Origin: Adiantum capillus-veneris
Taxonomy: Eukaryota; Streptophyta; Polypodiopsida; Polypodiales; Pteridaceae
Length of the DNA stretch: 64,000 nucleotides
NCBI GenBank assembly: GCA_014529385.2
Contig: CM043964.1
Coordinates: 4,522,997 to 4,586,996 of the forward strand
Direction: 5' to 3'
The notes beneath the pieces were generated by a model, which had not been told where the DNA came from, did no database searches, and worked only from the letters and a program-made list of their open reading frames with translations. The first letter of the stretch is position 1; every line of letters starts with the position of its first letter. This document shows positions 21,080-35,247 of the stretch, in pieces. The position numbers were made by a program, and so were the translations under genes.

Positions 21080-22200
21080 TTAACCTCCACACCTAGTTCT
21101 CCTTTATCAAGTGATGAACTACAATGATGGAAGCATTTTACCATCGACAATGGGTGCCTACTCCACAAGGGGAGAGTTTGTGTACCGACGGACACGGACA
21201 TTCAGCGCCAAATTCTTTATGAATGTCATGATAGTCCAAGTGTAGGGCACCCGGGGATTAGAAAAACTTATGCTCTCATACGACGACAATTTTACTGGCC
21301 GCGTATACATGGCTTTGTTCAAGCTTATGTCTTGCACTGCCAAAAATGTCAAGTTAACAAAGCAGAGCGCCTGAAAGCAGCAGGACTCTTACATCCTTTG
21401 GAGATTCCCAATGGAAAATGGGAAAGTATCTCTATGGATTTTATTGTAGGATTACCAACCACTATACAAGGTCATGACTCAGTATGGGTGGTCGTAGACA
21501 GGTTGACTAAAATATGTAAGGTTATTCCAACCAAATCAATGGTTAAGACACCAGAACTAGCCAAGTTATTTGTGGATAATCTATACAAATTGTATGGTTT
21601 GCCAAGTAACATTGTTAGTGACCGTGACCGCAAGTTTAGCAGCCACTTTTGGAGAGCCGTATTTAAACGATTGAGTACACAACTAAACCTCAGTACAGCT
21701 GATCATCCAGAAACGGATGGTCAAACAGAATTGGTTAACCAGGTGCTAGAGGATATGCTACGAGCATACATCAGAAAAAAACAGTCAGACTGGGAAGAAT
21801 ACTTACCTATTCTCGAGTTTGCCTACAACAGTGCTAAGCATGTCACAAGAGGTTTTAGTCCTTTCATGCTAATGTACGGGTTTCAACCTAGGTTACCAGT
21901 TATGGTGGGGTTGGCAACCAAAAAACTCCAACAGGTTAAGGATTTTCTCCAAGACCATATGGATATGTTGAAACTTGCTCGCTAGAATGTTCAGCAAGCA
22001 CAGGATTGGTATAAGAAATACGCTGATGAGAAACGTCGGCAAGTTACCTACGAAGAAGGGGAGGAAGTATTTTTACGTGTGCCAGAACATTCGGAAAGTC
22101 TGAAAACTGGACCGACACCTAAATTATCTCCCCGATATTGTGGGTCATTCAAAATACTCAAGTGAGTTGGTGATCGTGCCTACAAACTATTACTATCTTC
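21080..22200 (+). pseudogene. Chromovirus integrase
   Basis: The H-H-C-C zinc finger spans about 21225-21355 (H-D-S-P..H-P-G..C-Q-K-C). The catalytic core has Asp in S-M-D-F-I-V-G-L, Asp in V-S-D-R-D and Glu in T-E-L-V-N-Q. A TGA near 21125, the TAG at 21983 and a TGA near 22163 interrupt, each where CGA or CAG is the expected codon. The region after 21985 is the integrase C-terminal (GPY/F-like) module. Confidence 0.88.
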
Positions 22201-22480
22201 ACATTCTCGCATTCATCCGGTGTTTCATGTGAGCCGTCTACGAAAGCGGTTATACGAGGACGACAATGTCATTGACCAACAGGTTTTGGTTGATTACATT
22301 GAACCTCCTACCTTACCGCATGAACCTGAACGTGTTCTTGATTATCACGATTTGCGTACACATCATCACATACTACAACAAGCCTTAATCAAGTGGAAAC
22401 AACGACCTGAATAAGGTGCCACTTGGGAAAACATTAGTGTTCTTAAGAAGAAGTTTCCCACTCTTGTTTTCGAGGAAGAA
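22201..22480 (+). pseudogene. Integrase tail with chromodomain
   Basis: After H-P-V-F-H-V-S the frame encodes a P-E-R-V-L-D-Y start, a W-K-Q-R-P core and the A-T-W-E motif of Gypsy chromodomains, with a TAA at 22412 just before G-A-T-W-E. Chromodomains guide integration to chromatin and define chromoviruses, which supports the lineage call. Confidence 0.82.
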
Positions 22481-22503
22481 AACTCTTCTTACGAGGGGAG
22501 TAA

Positions 22504-22655
22504 TGTCCGGACACCGGCAAGGCCGGACTAGATAAGGTAGGGCCGGGCTAGGTGGTGTGGAACGGGGAGTCCAACTAGGGCAAAGGGCCAAGGGCATGCC
22601 TATATAAGGGTGGTTAGCTGGAGGACTCTCAGGCTCTAGTCACCCCTGTCTTACA
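22504..22655 (+). repeat. Chromovirus 3' LTR
   Basis: 152 bp, TGTCCGG to CTTACA, preceded by the purine tract GAGGGGAGTAA and followed by ACATG, the likely target duplicate. Confidence 0.9.
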
Positions 22656-23186
22656 ACATGAAAAATACTTTGCAAGAGATAGAATCAGAGAAATTAACAA
22701 CAATTGAGGTCCGGATTTATGTGGAGCTGGTGCCCCTCCAAAAGGCTTTTGTATTATAGTTTCTCCCATAAAGAGAGACTTGCTAAAATACAAGCTTTTT
22801 ATTCCTTGAAACCTTGATGGTGCAATGAAGATAGAGAGCTTCATGCACCACAATTATGCCTGTTACTTAGCTAAATGAAAGCATTAACTTGTCCGCGGTC
22901 TCAGTCCCAAGACCTCAAACACCTTGGAAGGTGGAGAGAGCTAGTAGAGAAGAGTAAGAAGAAGAATTCTTATGAGAAAGAAATAGTTCCTCGCTTATCA
23001 TCAATCTTGTTGCCTAGCATAGCATAATAGCATAGTAATGATGATGAAGAAGATGGCAAGCTTAAACATTGAAGCATGGCTCTTGGTTGGATTTTCATTC
23101 CATAGCCAAGAGTGTTGGTGTAGGCTCTCAACTTCTCAACAACCTTGGAGAAGGAGATGAAGTTCTTTCACTTAACACTTCACACC

Positions 23187-23189
<3 letters not shown>

Positions 23190-23261
<72 letters not shown>
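23190..23261 (+). repeat. Compound (GT)n(GA)n microsatellite
   Basis: About 16 GT units then about 19 GA units, followed by degenerate GTGTGT. Confidence 0.95.
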
Positions 23262-23262
<1 letters not shown>

Positions 23263-23775
23263 GTGTGTGTTTGTGTGTATGTGTGTGTGAGGGTGTATAT
23301 CTAGCAAGAGAGCCCCCTAGTTTCTTGGGTCGATCCCCCTCTTTTATCTCATGCTTGTAGCTCATTGGATATCTAAAGACTAGCCAATCGCAAGCCTTGG
23401 TCACAACTAGCAATAGAGGAAGCATTTGGACATGTGTCCTCCTTTCCCCTTTGAGAGATAGGGCATGATAAATGCTTAAACAACTAATTTAATTAGCTAA
23501 ATTCTCATTGGAACTCTCTAAGGGTCAACCAATAGGCTTTAGGCACACCATGAGGGCAACCTAGCTAGGGGCTTCACATGTGTCCCTTTTGCCTCTTTGA
23601 GAAAGGGGTTCCCTTTGGGTGAGAGAGTAGTCAATCAACCCCACCCCCTACTCTCATGTCTCGCCCCCTCCTTTGTAGGCATTGGTTTGACTTTCAAGCC
23701 CACAAGCACCTTGGTCCCCAACATTCTTAAGCACCTCAAGCACCTTAGTCACAAGCATGGGATTAGTAAGAGTAT

Positions 23776-25502
<1,727 letters not shown>

Positions 25503-25520
25503 TTTGGTGCCCCCACTGAG
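25503..25520 (+). promoter_or_regulatory. Primer-binding site candidate
   Basis: TTTGGTGCCCCCACTGAG follows the LTR and is kept in the second copy at 33341 with one change. It is not the iMet type; the cognate tRNA is not identified. Confidence 0.6.
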
Positions 25521-25575
25521 GATCTTTTCATGAAACCCTTCAGTTTACAAGACTGAAACCCTTAAACTATTGTGA

Positions 25576-26278
25576 ATGGATGAATCGCTAGCAGGATTTG
25601 CTAATTGGACGACAGAAGAAGAAGAGATCCAAGCACAACTACACGAACTCCGCATCTCCATCGAAGCTCGAGTGCCAGGCGTAACGGTAATCGATTTGCA
25701 GTGGGAGAGTCAACCAACACGCCAAACCCAGTGGATATACAAAGGCCAAGTGCCAAGAAGAAGAAGGAGAAGGTCGAAACCATGTCCGCAACCTACAACC
25801 AACCCACAACAACAAAATGGAAGGAGCTCTACACAATAGAGAATCAACACTATTCTACTTTGAGAATCGGGTAACTCAAGTCACCGAGGTAATTATCACA
25901 GCCAGTTTTCAAGTCGCACCTAATGCTGCAGCACAGATAACGGAAGCATTGGCTCACACTCTCACTAGAGAAACTAGGGATCTACTGAGTTTGTTTCAGG
26001 AAAGAACACCACCCTCTCCCACAAGCTTGGACAGTGACTAAGCACCTCTAAGCTTCACCTGAATCAGTACAGCCTACCTCAAGACAGATCACATATACCA
26101 ACACGTGTACGCTCAATCAAGGTAATACTAGATTTGAAGGCTCACTACCAGCACGTCATTGACACCATGCCGGGTGGGGAGCGGTTTTTGAAGGTTCTGG
26201 CATCAGATCAACCATTTGTCTTACCGTTGATACAAGGCAATGTACCGTTTGAAGTTTTAATCTATGTCCTAGTATAAG
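25576..26278 (+). pseudogene. Leader open frames upstream of gag
   Basis: Overlapping frames (25576-25839, 25817-26041 and about 26060-26275) recur in the second copy at 33414, 33655 and 33897. Tat/Ogre elements can carry an extra ORF before gag, and a frame-broken version of it is the simplest reading. Visible content is an acidic N-terminus, a basic Arg-rich run and an Ala/Thr-rich helix; no domain is recognised. Confidence 0.35.
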
Positions 26279-26360
26279 AGGGTATACACGCCTCCTTGTA
26301 AAGAAGAAAAAAACTTTTGCAAGTTAAGTAGTGTGTCTTTCTAGCTCTCTCTCAGTAATC

Positions 26361-27920
26361 ATGGCAAGTGTAGCATTTCCAACATTTAAAGGAAAGAAGG
26401 GGGAGGATTTGGTAACAGACTTCCTAGATGACTTTGAAGTAGCATGTGTAGTGAGCAACAAAGATACGGATGAATCCCGGGTTAGAATCTTTAAGCATCT
26501 CATGAAGCTAGAAGCTAGATCATGGTACAATGCATTTCCACAAGCAACCAAGGATGACTGGGAACCCTTAAAAACCACTTTTAAGAGGCGCTTTGGGGGA
26601 GGTACCACTTCAGAAAAGTTGTGGGACAAGTTGAGAGACTTGAAGCAAGAGGGTCTTTTAGAATATGCCACCTATGAGTCCAAATTTGTGGATTTGTGGG
26701 AACGGTGGGTTGAGTCACTGGCTAGGGGGGAAGCTGCACCCGATTTCCTAAAAAAAGATCGGTTCACGCATGGCTTATGGCCGCTTCTCAAGGAGAAGGT
26801 GAAAGGTAGATTCCCGGCTACGTACGAGCTAGCCGTTGAGATTGCTCGCCTTAAAGACAAGAAGCTACGAATGAAAGCCAAAGAAACCGAGTCAACAGAA
26901 TCAGGAACATCGCGTCGACCAGCAACTACGACAACCACCATTCCACCACCACAACCGGCTCTTGGGGTAAGAGATGACCAACAAGATATGTTGGCCCATA
27001 AGCAGGAGGGTATTTTAGAATATGCCACCTATGAGTCCAAATTTGTGGATTTGTGGGAACGGTGGGTTGAGTCATTGGCTAGGGGGGAAGCTGCACCCGA
27101 TTTCCTAAAAAAAGATCGGTTCACGCATGGCTTATGGCCGCTTCTCAAGGAGAAGGTGAAAGGTAGATTCCCGCCTACGTACGAGTTAGGCGTTGAGATT
27201 GCTCGCCTTAAAGACAAGAAGCTGCGAATGAAAGCCGAAGAAACCGAGTCAACAGAATCAGGAACATCGCGTCGACCAACAACTACGACAACCACCATTC
27301 CACCACCACCACCGGCTCTTGGGGTAAGAGATGACCAACAAGATATGTTGGCCCATATTACTGACCAACTGAAAAATTTGTCTGTCCACTTAATACAACA
27401 AGGGAGGAGTCAAGAAAGAGATCAAGACCCTGGAAGAGCACGACGACAAAACAGGGAGTATCATTGCTACAAATGCGGAGAAGACGGTCACGGTATGTAC
27501 TACTGTCCCAAACCACGACAAAACTATAATAGAGGAGGTAGGAGGAACCAATTGTCACCCCCTAGAGAAAGAACACCCCCACCCCGAGCACCACCCCCAC
27601 CAACACAAATTCTACGTCCACCCCAGACACCACTACAAGCATCCATCCCACCTCTTCCACCAGCCCCACCACTTGATCGCCCTGTAAACATCATAAGGCT
27701 AGAAGAGAAAGGAAAATCCATAGTAGTGGATCCACCTAGAGCAAAGGAGAGGGACAAGGGTAAGGAGAAGGTAACCTTTTTAGAACCACTTGAAGCCATG
27801 ACTGTGAAAAGAGCTAGGAGGGAGAAGGATACACAATTAGATGATGAGAGAAGCATGAGAGGAGAAACTAGCAAGAGGCCATCCAGGCCACGACGGAAAT
27901 TGGGCATCACCGACTTCTAG
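26361..27920 (+). pseudogene. Tat-type gag with an internal 119-codon duplication
   Basis: The ATG at 26361 starts a gag capsid domain. Residues from about 95 are then duplicated in frame. A CX2CX4HX4C knuckle (27465-27506) and a Pro-rich basic tail follow. The TAG at 27918 is the only break; the same frame runs on into the protease, and the related element at 6330 reads Pro-Leu-Gly where this has stop-Leu-Gly. It may be a C-to-T mutated Gln codon or a leaky gag stop. Confidence 0.85.
26643..27356 (+). repeat. In-frame 357-bp tandem duplication in gag
   Basis: AAGCAAGAGGG at 26643 matches AAGCAGGAGGG at 27000, and the two halves are near-identical to the phrase GATATGTTGGCCCAT. The 357-bp period equals 119 codons, so both copies stay open. 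The truncated second gag ends too early to show whether it shared the duplication. Confidence 0.95.
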
Positions 27921-30038
27921 CTAGGGGAAAGTTCTAAGCCCTATGATCTAACATTGAATGTGGCAGAGCAAGGACCGAAGATTACATGGCCACAGCTGCT
28001 ACATCTTGCACCAAAAGTAAGGCGACAATGGTCTAAGATGGTAAGTACAAGATGCTCCAAAACAAAGGTAGCCGGAGCAATTTCGGGATGCAACATGGAT
28101 GAAATCCTTCCAATTGTCGACGTAAACATAAAAGGAAAGAGGGTTGGAAACACCTACATTGATGGAGGTGCACAAATCTGTGTAATGAGCGAAGCTATGA
28201 TGCTTCGATTAGGGCTCGAGGTTGACATGCCTTCTCCATGCAAGGCAAAGATGGCAAAGAACGCAAAAGTAAAGTGTGTGGGTGTGGTAAGAATCAAATC
28301 TTTCAACACTGAGGTAGAGGTAGATGTTTTTGTAATGCCTACTAAGGGGGAGGGCTATCCACTAATTTTGGGAAGGCCATGGTTGATGGCCATGAAGGCA
28401 AAACTGGACTGGGGTACTGGCCTTCTACGCATGACCGGTAAGAAAGGGGAGACAATCTACTACGACATGAGGATTGGCAAGCAGAAGCAAATGAATCTGG
28501 AAACATCGGCATATAAAACCACTAGCGAATCTTCCAGTTCTGAGGAGGAGACCACATCCACCGACGAAAGTGACAGTTCCATTGATGTGATGGGTATCAT
28601 TATGAAGGATCCACAAAGGGTAAGCACAACTGGTGATCCATCACCAAAAGGGAAACCGAATGAAGAGGAGAGAAAATCACCTGGCCTAGGAGGAAGTAGG
28701 TTGAAGGGTATGTTGTCTACGGAATTAACACTTGAGGAGAAAGATAGTTTTTTGCAGATGTTGATGGGATTTTCTAACCTGTTCATTGACAACTATGAAA
28801 GAATCACAGGCATTACAGTGGTGGAACATCATATTAAGCTGAAGGAAGGGGTAAAACCAGTTGTGCAAAAGCTACGACGATTGGGGGTCATACAAGAAAA
28901 GGCACTCTTGGCCGAGGTAAGGAAACTGCTGGAGGCGGGATTCATCTATCCTGTAGAAAACTCAGAATGGGTGTCACCCGTAGTGGTGACGCCTAAAAAG
29001 AATGGTAAGTGGAGGGTCTGTGTTGACTACAAACCACTAAATGCAGCTACAAAGAGAGACCACTTTCCTCTCCCTTTCTTGGATGAAATTCTGAATGAAG
29101 TAGCGGGTTTTGAATGCTATACCGTCTGTGATGGTTATTATGGATACTTTCAAATACGCATAGCCTTGGAAGATCAGCTAAAAACCACTTTTATCACGCC
29201 ATGGGGTTGTTTTGCATATAGGGTTATGCCATTTGGTCTCACAAATGCACCTGCCACATTCCAAAGATATGTCACATATGTTTTTCAACTGTTCTTTGGA
29301 ACATCCATAAGAGTGTTGATTGATGATTTTTGTATATATAGCTCCCGTATTTCACATTTAGAAAAGGTAACTGAAGGTTTGGCCAGGTTGCAGAGCCTAG
29401 GTGGGCAATTAAATGTGGATAAATGCCACATTGGGGAGAGTAAAGTCATTCTACTAGGCCATGAAATTTCAGCAAAAGGTATCAACGCCGACCCAAGTAA
29501 GGTGTCCGCACTCATAGCCCTACCTTCACCAACGACCGCACGTCAACTGGTCTCTTTTCTACAGAAGGTGAGGTACTTAAGTAGATTCATACATCTACTA
29601 TCACAACTTGTTCTACCACTGCAACAACTCACTCAAAGATCAACTTTCACTTGGGACGAGGAAAGCGAACATCACTACAACAAGGTAAAGGAGGTCTTAG
29701 CCACTTTGCCAACTATCTCACCACCTAAGTGGGATGAAAAATTCTATGTCACCTCAAGTGTTGGTGATGACTCATTGGGGGCTGTGCTACTCCAAAAGGA
29801 TACGAAGACATCTTTCATGAGGCCAATCTACTTCTCTAGTCGAATGATGACAGTAGGAGAGAAAGGTTTCACCCATGTGGAACACTTAGTCCTAGCTCTT
29901 AGATTTGCAACTACAAAGTTTAGGTCATATTTGCTGCCTAAGCAATTTGTGATTCTAACCACGGATGAAATATTTCCCTATGTTGTACAACACATGGATG
30001 TGTCTGCTAGAATTACTAAATGGCTAGTTCGTCTGTAA
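27921..30038 (+). pseudogene. Tat-type protease, reverse transcriptase and first RNase H
   Basis: The frame carries retropepsin (D-G-G-A-Q, Asp at 28161; closing I-L-G-R-P-W near 28365), an acidic Ser/Glu linker, and RT from about 28840 with the V-C-D-G-Y-Y-G-Y core and catalytic L-I-D-D (Asp codons 29322-29327). RNase H follows from about 29740 with its first Asp in S-V-G-D-D. TAA at 30036 stops the frame where Gln fits, and the frame continues directly. Conserved residues look largely intact. Confidence 0.88.
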
Positions 30039-30593
30039 GAGTTTGACTACACGGTACAGGTAGAAAGCACGACAAGGGCAAGTTTGGGGGGACTCATGAC
30101 CTACCAAGTCTTTGAAAGGAAGGAGAAGCAATCTAAGGAAGGAGAAGTCCGATTACCTCCAGTACCACCGATGGTAGAAGGAGCATACTCTCTCTACTTT
30201 GATGGAGCCTACAAGCGAGCGTCCGACAAAGCAGCTGCAGGCATAGTGGTCTTTGATGACAAAGGGACAAAGGTATTTTCGTTGGGCCAATTGTTAGATT
30301 CACATTCTAATAATGAAGCTGAGTATGCAGCACTAACCAAGGGTCTACAATGGTGCGTCTCGCAAGGTGTACAACGCCTTAATGTATTTGGGGATGCTCT
30401 ACTTCTGGTAAGGCAAGTAAATGGAGCATGGACATGCAAGAATCCTAGTTTAAGGACTCACTTAAGTGGTGTAAAAACCTTGTTGGGTAAGTTTGAAGAA
30501 GTTCAAATACACCATATCCCAAGGGCTCAAAACCAAGAAGCAGATTCCCTAGCAAGTGTGTGCTGGTCACTTTGCCCTAGACATAACAAGTAG
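30039..30593 (+). pseudogene. Second (archaeal-type) RNase H of the Tat lineage
   Basis: A complete RNase HI-like fold is readable: Asp in Y-F-D-G-A, Glu in N-N-E-A-E-Y, Asp in F-G-D-A and the final Asp in Q-E-A-D-S-L-A-S. An additional RNase H between RT/RNase H and integrase is the known hallmark of Tat/Ogre-type plant Gypsy elements. The linker to integrase is much shorter than usual, and the frame shifts near 30560, suggesting a small deletion. Confidence 0.85.
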
Positions 30594-31691
30594 GAAAATC
30601 TTGCAGGCAGGCTTCATATGGCCTAGCCTCAACCGTGATGTACACCACTGGTGCAAACATGTAAGTTGTGTCAAAAGGCCGGCACTAGGTCACTTATGGA
30701 TGAACCACAGACACCTATTCTCTCATATGGCCCATTTGAAAAATGGGGTATCGATGCCATTGGGCCATTACCTAGGGCCAACTCAGGAAAATTCTACATT
30801 ATCATGGGGGTCGACTACATGACTAGATGGGCAGAGGCTACAGCCACCACTAGAATCACAGCGGTGGAGGTAGCTAAATTTATCTACGAGCACATATGCT
30901 GTAGGTTTGGCACACCTTTAGAGATCATCTCTGATAGAGGGCCAGGTTGCAGAGCAGACTTGGTAGGAGAATTAATGCAGAAACTGGGCATTACAAGGAG
31001 GCACTCTTCACCATATTACCCTCAATGTAATGGCCTAGTCGAAAAGGTAAATGGAATGGTTTCTAAAATTATTACCAAGCAGGTAAACAATCATCCTGGA
31101 GACTGGGATAAGTATCTACTACCAGCTTTATGGGCCTACAGAACTTCATTTCGTACATCCTTGGGATTCACACCGTATCATCTAGTATTTGGTAAGGAAG
31201 CAATCTTGCCCATTGAAGTGCAACTACAAAGTCTCAGAGTAATGGCAAGCCAGCTTCAACAGCCCAACATGCATTTGAGAGATCACATCATCAACTTGGA
31301 AAGACTGCAGCTGGACAGAGAAGAAGCAATAAATTATTATGCAGCACAAGCAGAGCATAGACGGCTTAGCTTTAACGAGCATCTCCGGAAAAAATAATTG
31401 AAGAAAGGAATGTTGGTGCTCCGCTACGACAATCGCTTCGACACGTGCAAGGATAAGAAACTCCTACTCCGATGGGAAGGTCCTTTCATTGTCAGAAAAA
31501 AGTATGCCAATGGAAGGTACCAGCTTATGGAGGCTGATGGAAAACTTCATAAAACCAGGGTAAATGGTTGGCGACTTAAACCTTATTTTCTTCGATTTGA
31601 ACAGGCTCCACATATTGACATTCCAGATGAGGACACACCATCAGCCGCCACCTCCGACGATAATGATCAAACAGATGAGCTAGAGACATGA
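30556..31691 (+). pseudogene. Tat-type integrase
   Basis: The zinc-finger half begins in one frame (G-H-F..I-L-Q-A-G-F-I-W-P) and moves to another near 30655 before C-K-L-C-Q-K-A-G. The core shows Asp in G-I-D-A-I-G-P, Asp in I-S-D-R-G and Glu in L-V-E-K-V-N. A TAA at 31395 interrupts, then a GPY/F-like tail (W-E-G-P-F-I-V, W-R-L-K-P-Y-F) runs to 31691. The polypurine tract AAAAGGGGAGGGCTAA (31704-31719) follows. Confidence 0.85.
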
Positions 31692-31719
31692 ATGCCTCTA
31701 GCCAAAAGGGGAGGGCTAA

Positions 31720-32632
31720 TGATGGGGGCTTTTCACAAGCCAAGCTCCCATACCCCTCTTCTCTCGTCCCCACCCCATGAAAACCCCCTCTTAGGGAGGG
31801 AGTGATAAAAGACATTGGAAAAAGTAAGAAAAAAATAAAGTATGATTATGTAAATATATGAGAAACGTAAAATAGGCCACCTCATGCCTGCGGGGTAGCC
31901 CATCCCCACCTTGCCTCCTTTCTCTTCACTGTTGCCCCGCCGTGTGTCCCTTTTCCTCTCCTCCACTCAAAAGGTCAACCTCCTCTCTCTTCCCCTTGTC
32001 CTTTCTCCTTTCTCTCTCCCCTCAAGCTACCCCACCTCTCACCAATAATGCATTCTAACTCACCAATAATGCACCCTAACTCACATGAAACTTACCCTAT
32101 CTTCCAAAATAGTATACCCCACCCCCCCTTTCTCTCTCCTATCATATCCCATGACCCAAATACCCCCCCTCTCTCTAAAGGGCGCCATGTCTGTTGTCTT
32201 GTAGCTAAATAACCTCCCCCACACTCACACACACTCAGTTTCACAAAAAAAGGTGCCCACAGACCCATCCCCACCCGGTGGTTACCTGATTTTTCTTGTG
32301 TTCACACACATCTGCACACAGATTCACCTTTGAACACACTCCTCTCTCTCCCCTCTTGTAATTACTTTATTCTCCATGTCACCTCTCACTTTTTTTCATC
32401 AACCCATCTCTCTCTCTCTTAGTCTCTCTCTCATGAGACTGCTGTTCTGGCACATATACACATAGCCAGACAAGTGGGGCCCACAGTCACATGGCCTATG
32501 TAGATAATGATTTCTTCATTTCTAAATTCTATAATTTCTCCCCCCCCTCCTCCCCTATATAAAGAGGGGTCACCATCACACAAAAACAGAAAACATCACC
32601 AAAGAACACACTATGCACTGTGTGTGCCTAGT

Positions 32633-32684
<52 letters not shown>

Positions 32685-33340
32685 ACACACACACAGACAC
32701 ACACACACACACACCATCACCATTACCGCAATCACCATGCTTGTCTTGAGCATGACCTCTACACCCTTGGCTATGGAAGATGAAGGGCAACTAAATGAAG
32801 GATGATGGCCATAATCCTCGTGCGAGTCTTCGCCATCAACTCCCACCTATCCGTCATGTGCTCTACCACTCTCTCCCTTCTCATTCCCCTACCCTATGCT
32901 CCCCATTTCATCGCCTAATTCTCTAAATAAAGCTTGAGGTCTTGTGAGTATGTTTTCTTGCAATGTTTTGCCCATGTGAGGTGTGCGGAATCGCCACCTA
33001 GTCTTGTGTTTTGGAGTGAGCTTGTGTATGTGTGAAGGGTGTGCGGATTCGCCATCCTTTTGTGATAGCTAAGTACTAAGCCGCTATACCCCCTCCCTCA
33101 CTCTCTCTCTCTCTCTCTCTCTCTCTCACTTGATCTCATTCCCTTTCCTTTTCATCATTACTCCCAAGCATCCATCTCTCTTGGATGAAAACTTTGTTAT
33201 GGTGGTGTTTTGTTTGGGTCCTAGCCGCTGAAGCTAGGTGGTGCCCCCTGTTTGCTTTACCATGACAGGCTCGAGGCGCGCCATTCGGTCCCCGGTGTTT
33301 TAGAGGCCGTCGGGGTTCGGGGTTTGCTTTGCTCTCGTCA
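31720..33340 (+). repeat. Tat-type LTR, middle copy
   Basis: 1621 bp, preceded by the purine tract and followed by a primer site rather than by flanking DNA. TATATAAA at 32556-32563 and AATAAA at 32926-32931 are kept. It is longer than the first LTR mostly through a CA tract expanded to about 32633-32713 with embedded GACA units, and a short CACCAATAATGC duplication near 32040-32070. Confidence 0.9.
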
Positions 33341-34553
33341 TTTGGTACCCCCACTGAGGATCTTTTCATGAAACCCTTCAGTTTACAAGACTGAAACCCT
33401 TAAACTATTGTGAATGGATGAATGGCTAGTAGGATTTGCTAATTGGACGACAGAAGAAGAAGAGCTCCAAGCACAACTAGACGAACTCCGCATCTCCATC
33501 GAAGCTCGAGTGCCAGGCGTAACGGTAATCGATTTGCAGTGGGAGAGTCAACCAACACGCCAAACCCAGTGGATATACATAGGCCAAGTGCCAAGAAGAA
33601 GAAGGAGAAGGTCGAAACCATGTCCGCAACCTACAACCAACCCACAACAACAAAATGGAAGGAGCTCTACACAATAGAGAATCAACACTATTCTACTTTG
33701 AGAATCGGGTAATTCAAGTCACCGAGGTAATTATCACAGCCAGTTTTCAAGTCGCACCTAATGCTGCAGCACAGATAACGGAAGCATTGGCTCACACTCT
33801 CACTAGCGAAACTAGGGATCTACTGAGTTTGTTTCAGGAAAGAACACCGCCCTCTCCCACAAGCTTGGACAGTGACTAAGCACCTCTAAGCTTCACATGA
33901 ATCAATACAACCTACCTCAAGACAGATCACACATACCAACACGTGTACGCTCAATCAAGGTAATACTGGATTTGAAGGCTCACTACCAGCACGTCATTGA
34001 CACCATGCCGGGTGGGGAGCGGTCTTTGGAGGTTCTGGCATCAGATCAACCATTTGTCTTACCTTTGGTACAAGGCAATGTACCGTTTGAAGTTTTAATC
34101 TATGTCCTAGTATAAGAGGGTATACACGCATCCTTGTAAGGAAGAAAAAAACTTTTGCAAGTTAAGTAGTGTGTCTTTCTAGCTCTCTCTCAGTAATCAT
34201 GGCAAGTGTAGCATTTCCAACATTTAAAGGAAAGAAGGGGGAGGATTTGGTAACAGACTTCCTAGATGACTTTGAAGTAGCATGTGTAGTGAGCAACAAA
34301 GATACGGATGAATCCCGGGTTAGAATCTTTAAGCATCTCATGAAGCTAGAAGCTAGATCATGGTACAATGCACTTCCACAAGCAACCAAGGATGACTGGG
34401 AACCCTTAAAAACCGCTTTTAAGAGGCGCTTTGGGGGAGGTACCATTTCAGAAAAGTTGTGGGACAAGTTGAGAGACTTGAAGCAGAGGGTCTTTTAGAA
34501 TATGCCACCTATGAGTCCAAATTTGTGGATTTGTGGGAATGGTGGGTTGAGTC
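33341..34553 (+). pseudogene. Second, truncated Tat interior (leader and gag start)
   Basis: It repeats 25503 onward almost base for base: primer site, leader frames, ATG at 34199 and the gag N-terminus. A one-base deletion near 34485 (AAGCAGAGGG against AAGCAAGAGGG) ends the frame at 34498. Similarity stops abruptly at GGGTTGAGTC (34553). Confidence 0.9.
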
Positions 34554-35068
34554 TTTTGGAGGTCTTTTAATGAAGCTAACCCTAAGGTCTTCCAAGCTCC
34601 ATTATGAAAATATTATTCTTCAATAGACCATCTCCTTGTGAGCCCTGGTTGAGATGGAACCATCTCCTTTTGACCCCGTGCTGAGCTTGGCCTAAAAACA
34701 CATATCTCTATTCTACCTCTTGTTTCCCTTTTATTTTCTTATATTAAATGATCAATTTAACATGAGAAAATAATTTGGTAAAGCTAAATATTAGATTTTA
34801 TGATAAAATATAATCTCATATATTCCTTCATCCACATCTAATCATAGTCTTTATGACAATGAAAACGCTTTTGGGCATTCTGCAACTCTTTCCAAGTAGA
34901 ATTCTAGACGCAACAAGTGCTTAAGGAGTCCACTATTAAGAGATCCCTATGTAATGTGCCTTTACAGGATACTTGAAATGTTGATATGTATATATTGACC
35001 CCTCTCTTTTTGTGAGTTAACGGGTTTTTTTTGTGAATAGATTAACAAAACCCCCTTGTTAATGTGTT
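34554..35068. other. Unassigned stretch
   Basis: About 0.5 kb, AT-rich in its middle, with no recognised feature. It ends in GTGTT (35064-35068), the left target duplicate of the next element. Confidence 0.5.
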
Positions 35069-35232
35069 TGAACGGCCTAGAGGACTGTGATACCGGATCC
35101 ACCACCCTACCACCCAATGTATAGACCGGCTCCTAGCCCTAGCTATAATATGGATCCCTAGTCCACACTGGTCTAGTCTGAGCCCCTGGCTCAGGTCCCT
35201 GACCCCCTAGGCTTAGGATCCTTGTCCTGACA
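35069..35232 (-). repeat. 3' LTR of the minus-strand non-coding element
   Basis: 164 bp; matches 45714-45877. Next to it at 35233-35247 lies the purine tract in minus orientation. Confidence 0.85.
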
Positions 35233-35247
35233 TTACTCCCCCCTTGG

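Larger units (their letters stand above)
11971..22655 (+). mobile_element. Chromovirus-type Gypsy retrotransposon, interrupted by a nested element
   Basis: Two 152-bp LTRs (11971-12122, 22504-22655) start TGTC and end TTACA. They are followed by a tRNA-iMet-type primer site and preceded by a polypurine tract (22491-22503). Order of domains is gag, zinc knuckle, protease, reverse transcriptase, RNase H, integrase, chromodomain. Flanks GCATG (11966-11970) and ACATG (22656-22660) fit a 5-bp target duplication with one change. Removing the nested 4.9-kb element leaves about 5.8 kb, normal for a chromovirus. Roughly ten LTR mismatches by eye and many stops show it is dead. Confidence 0.92.
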
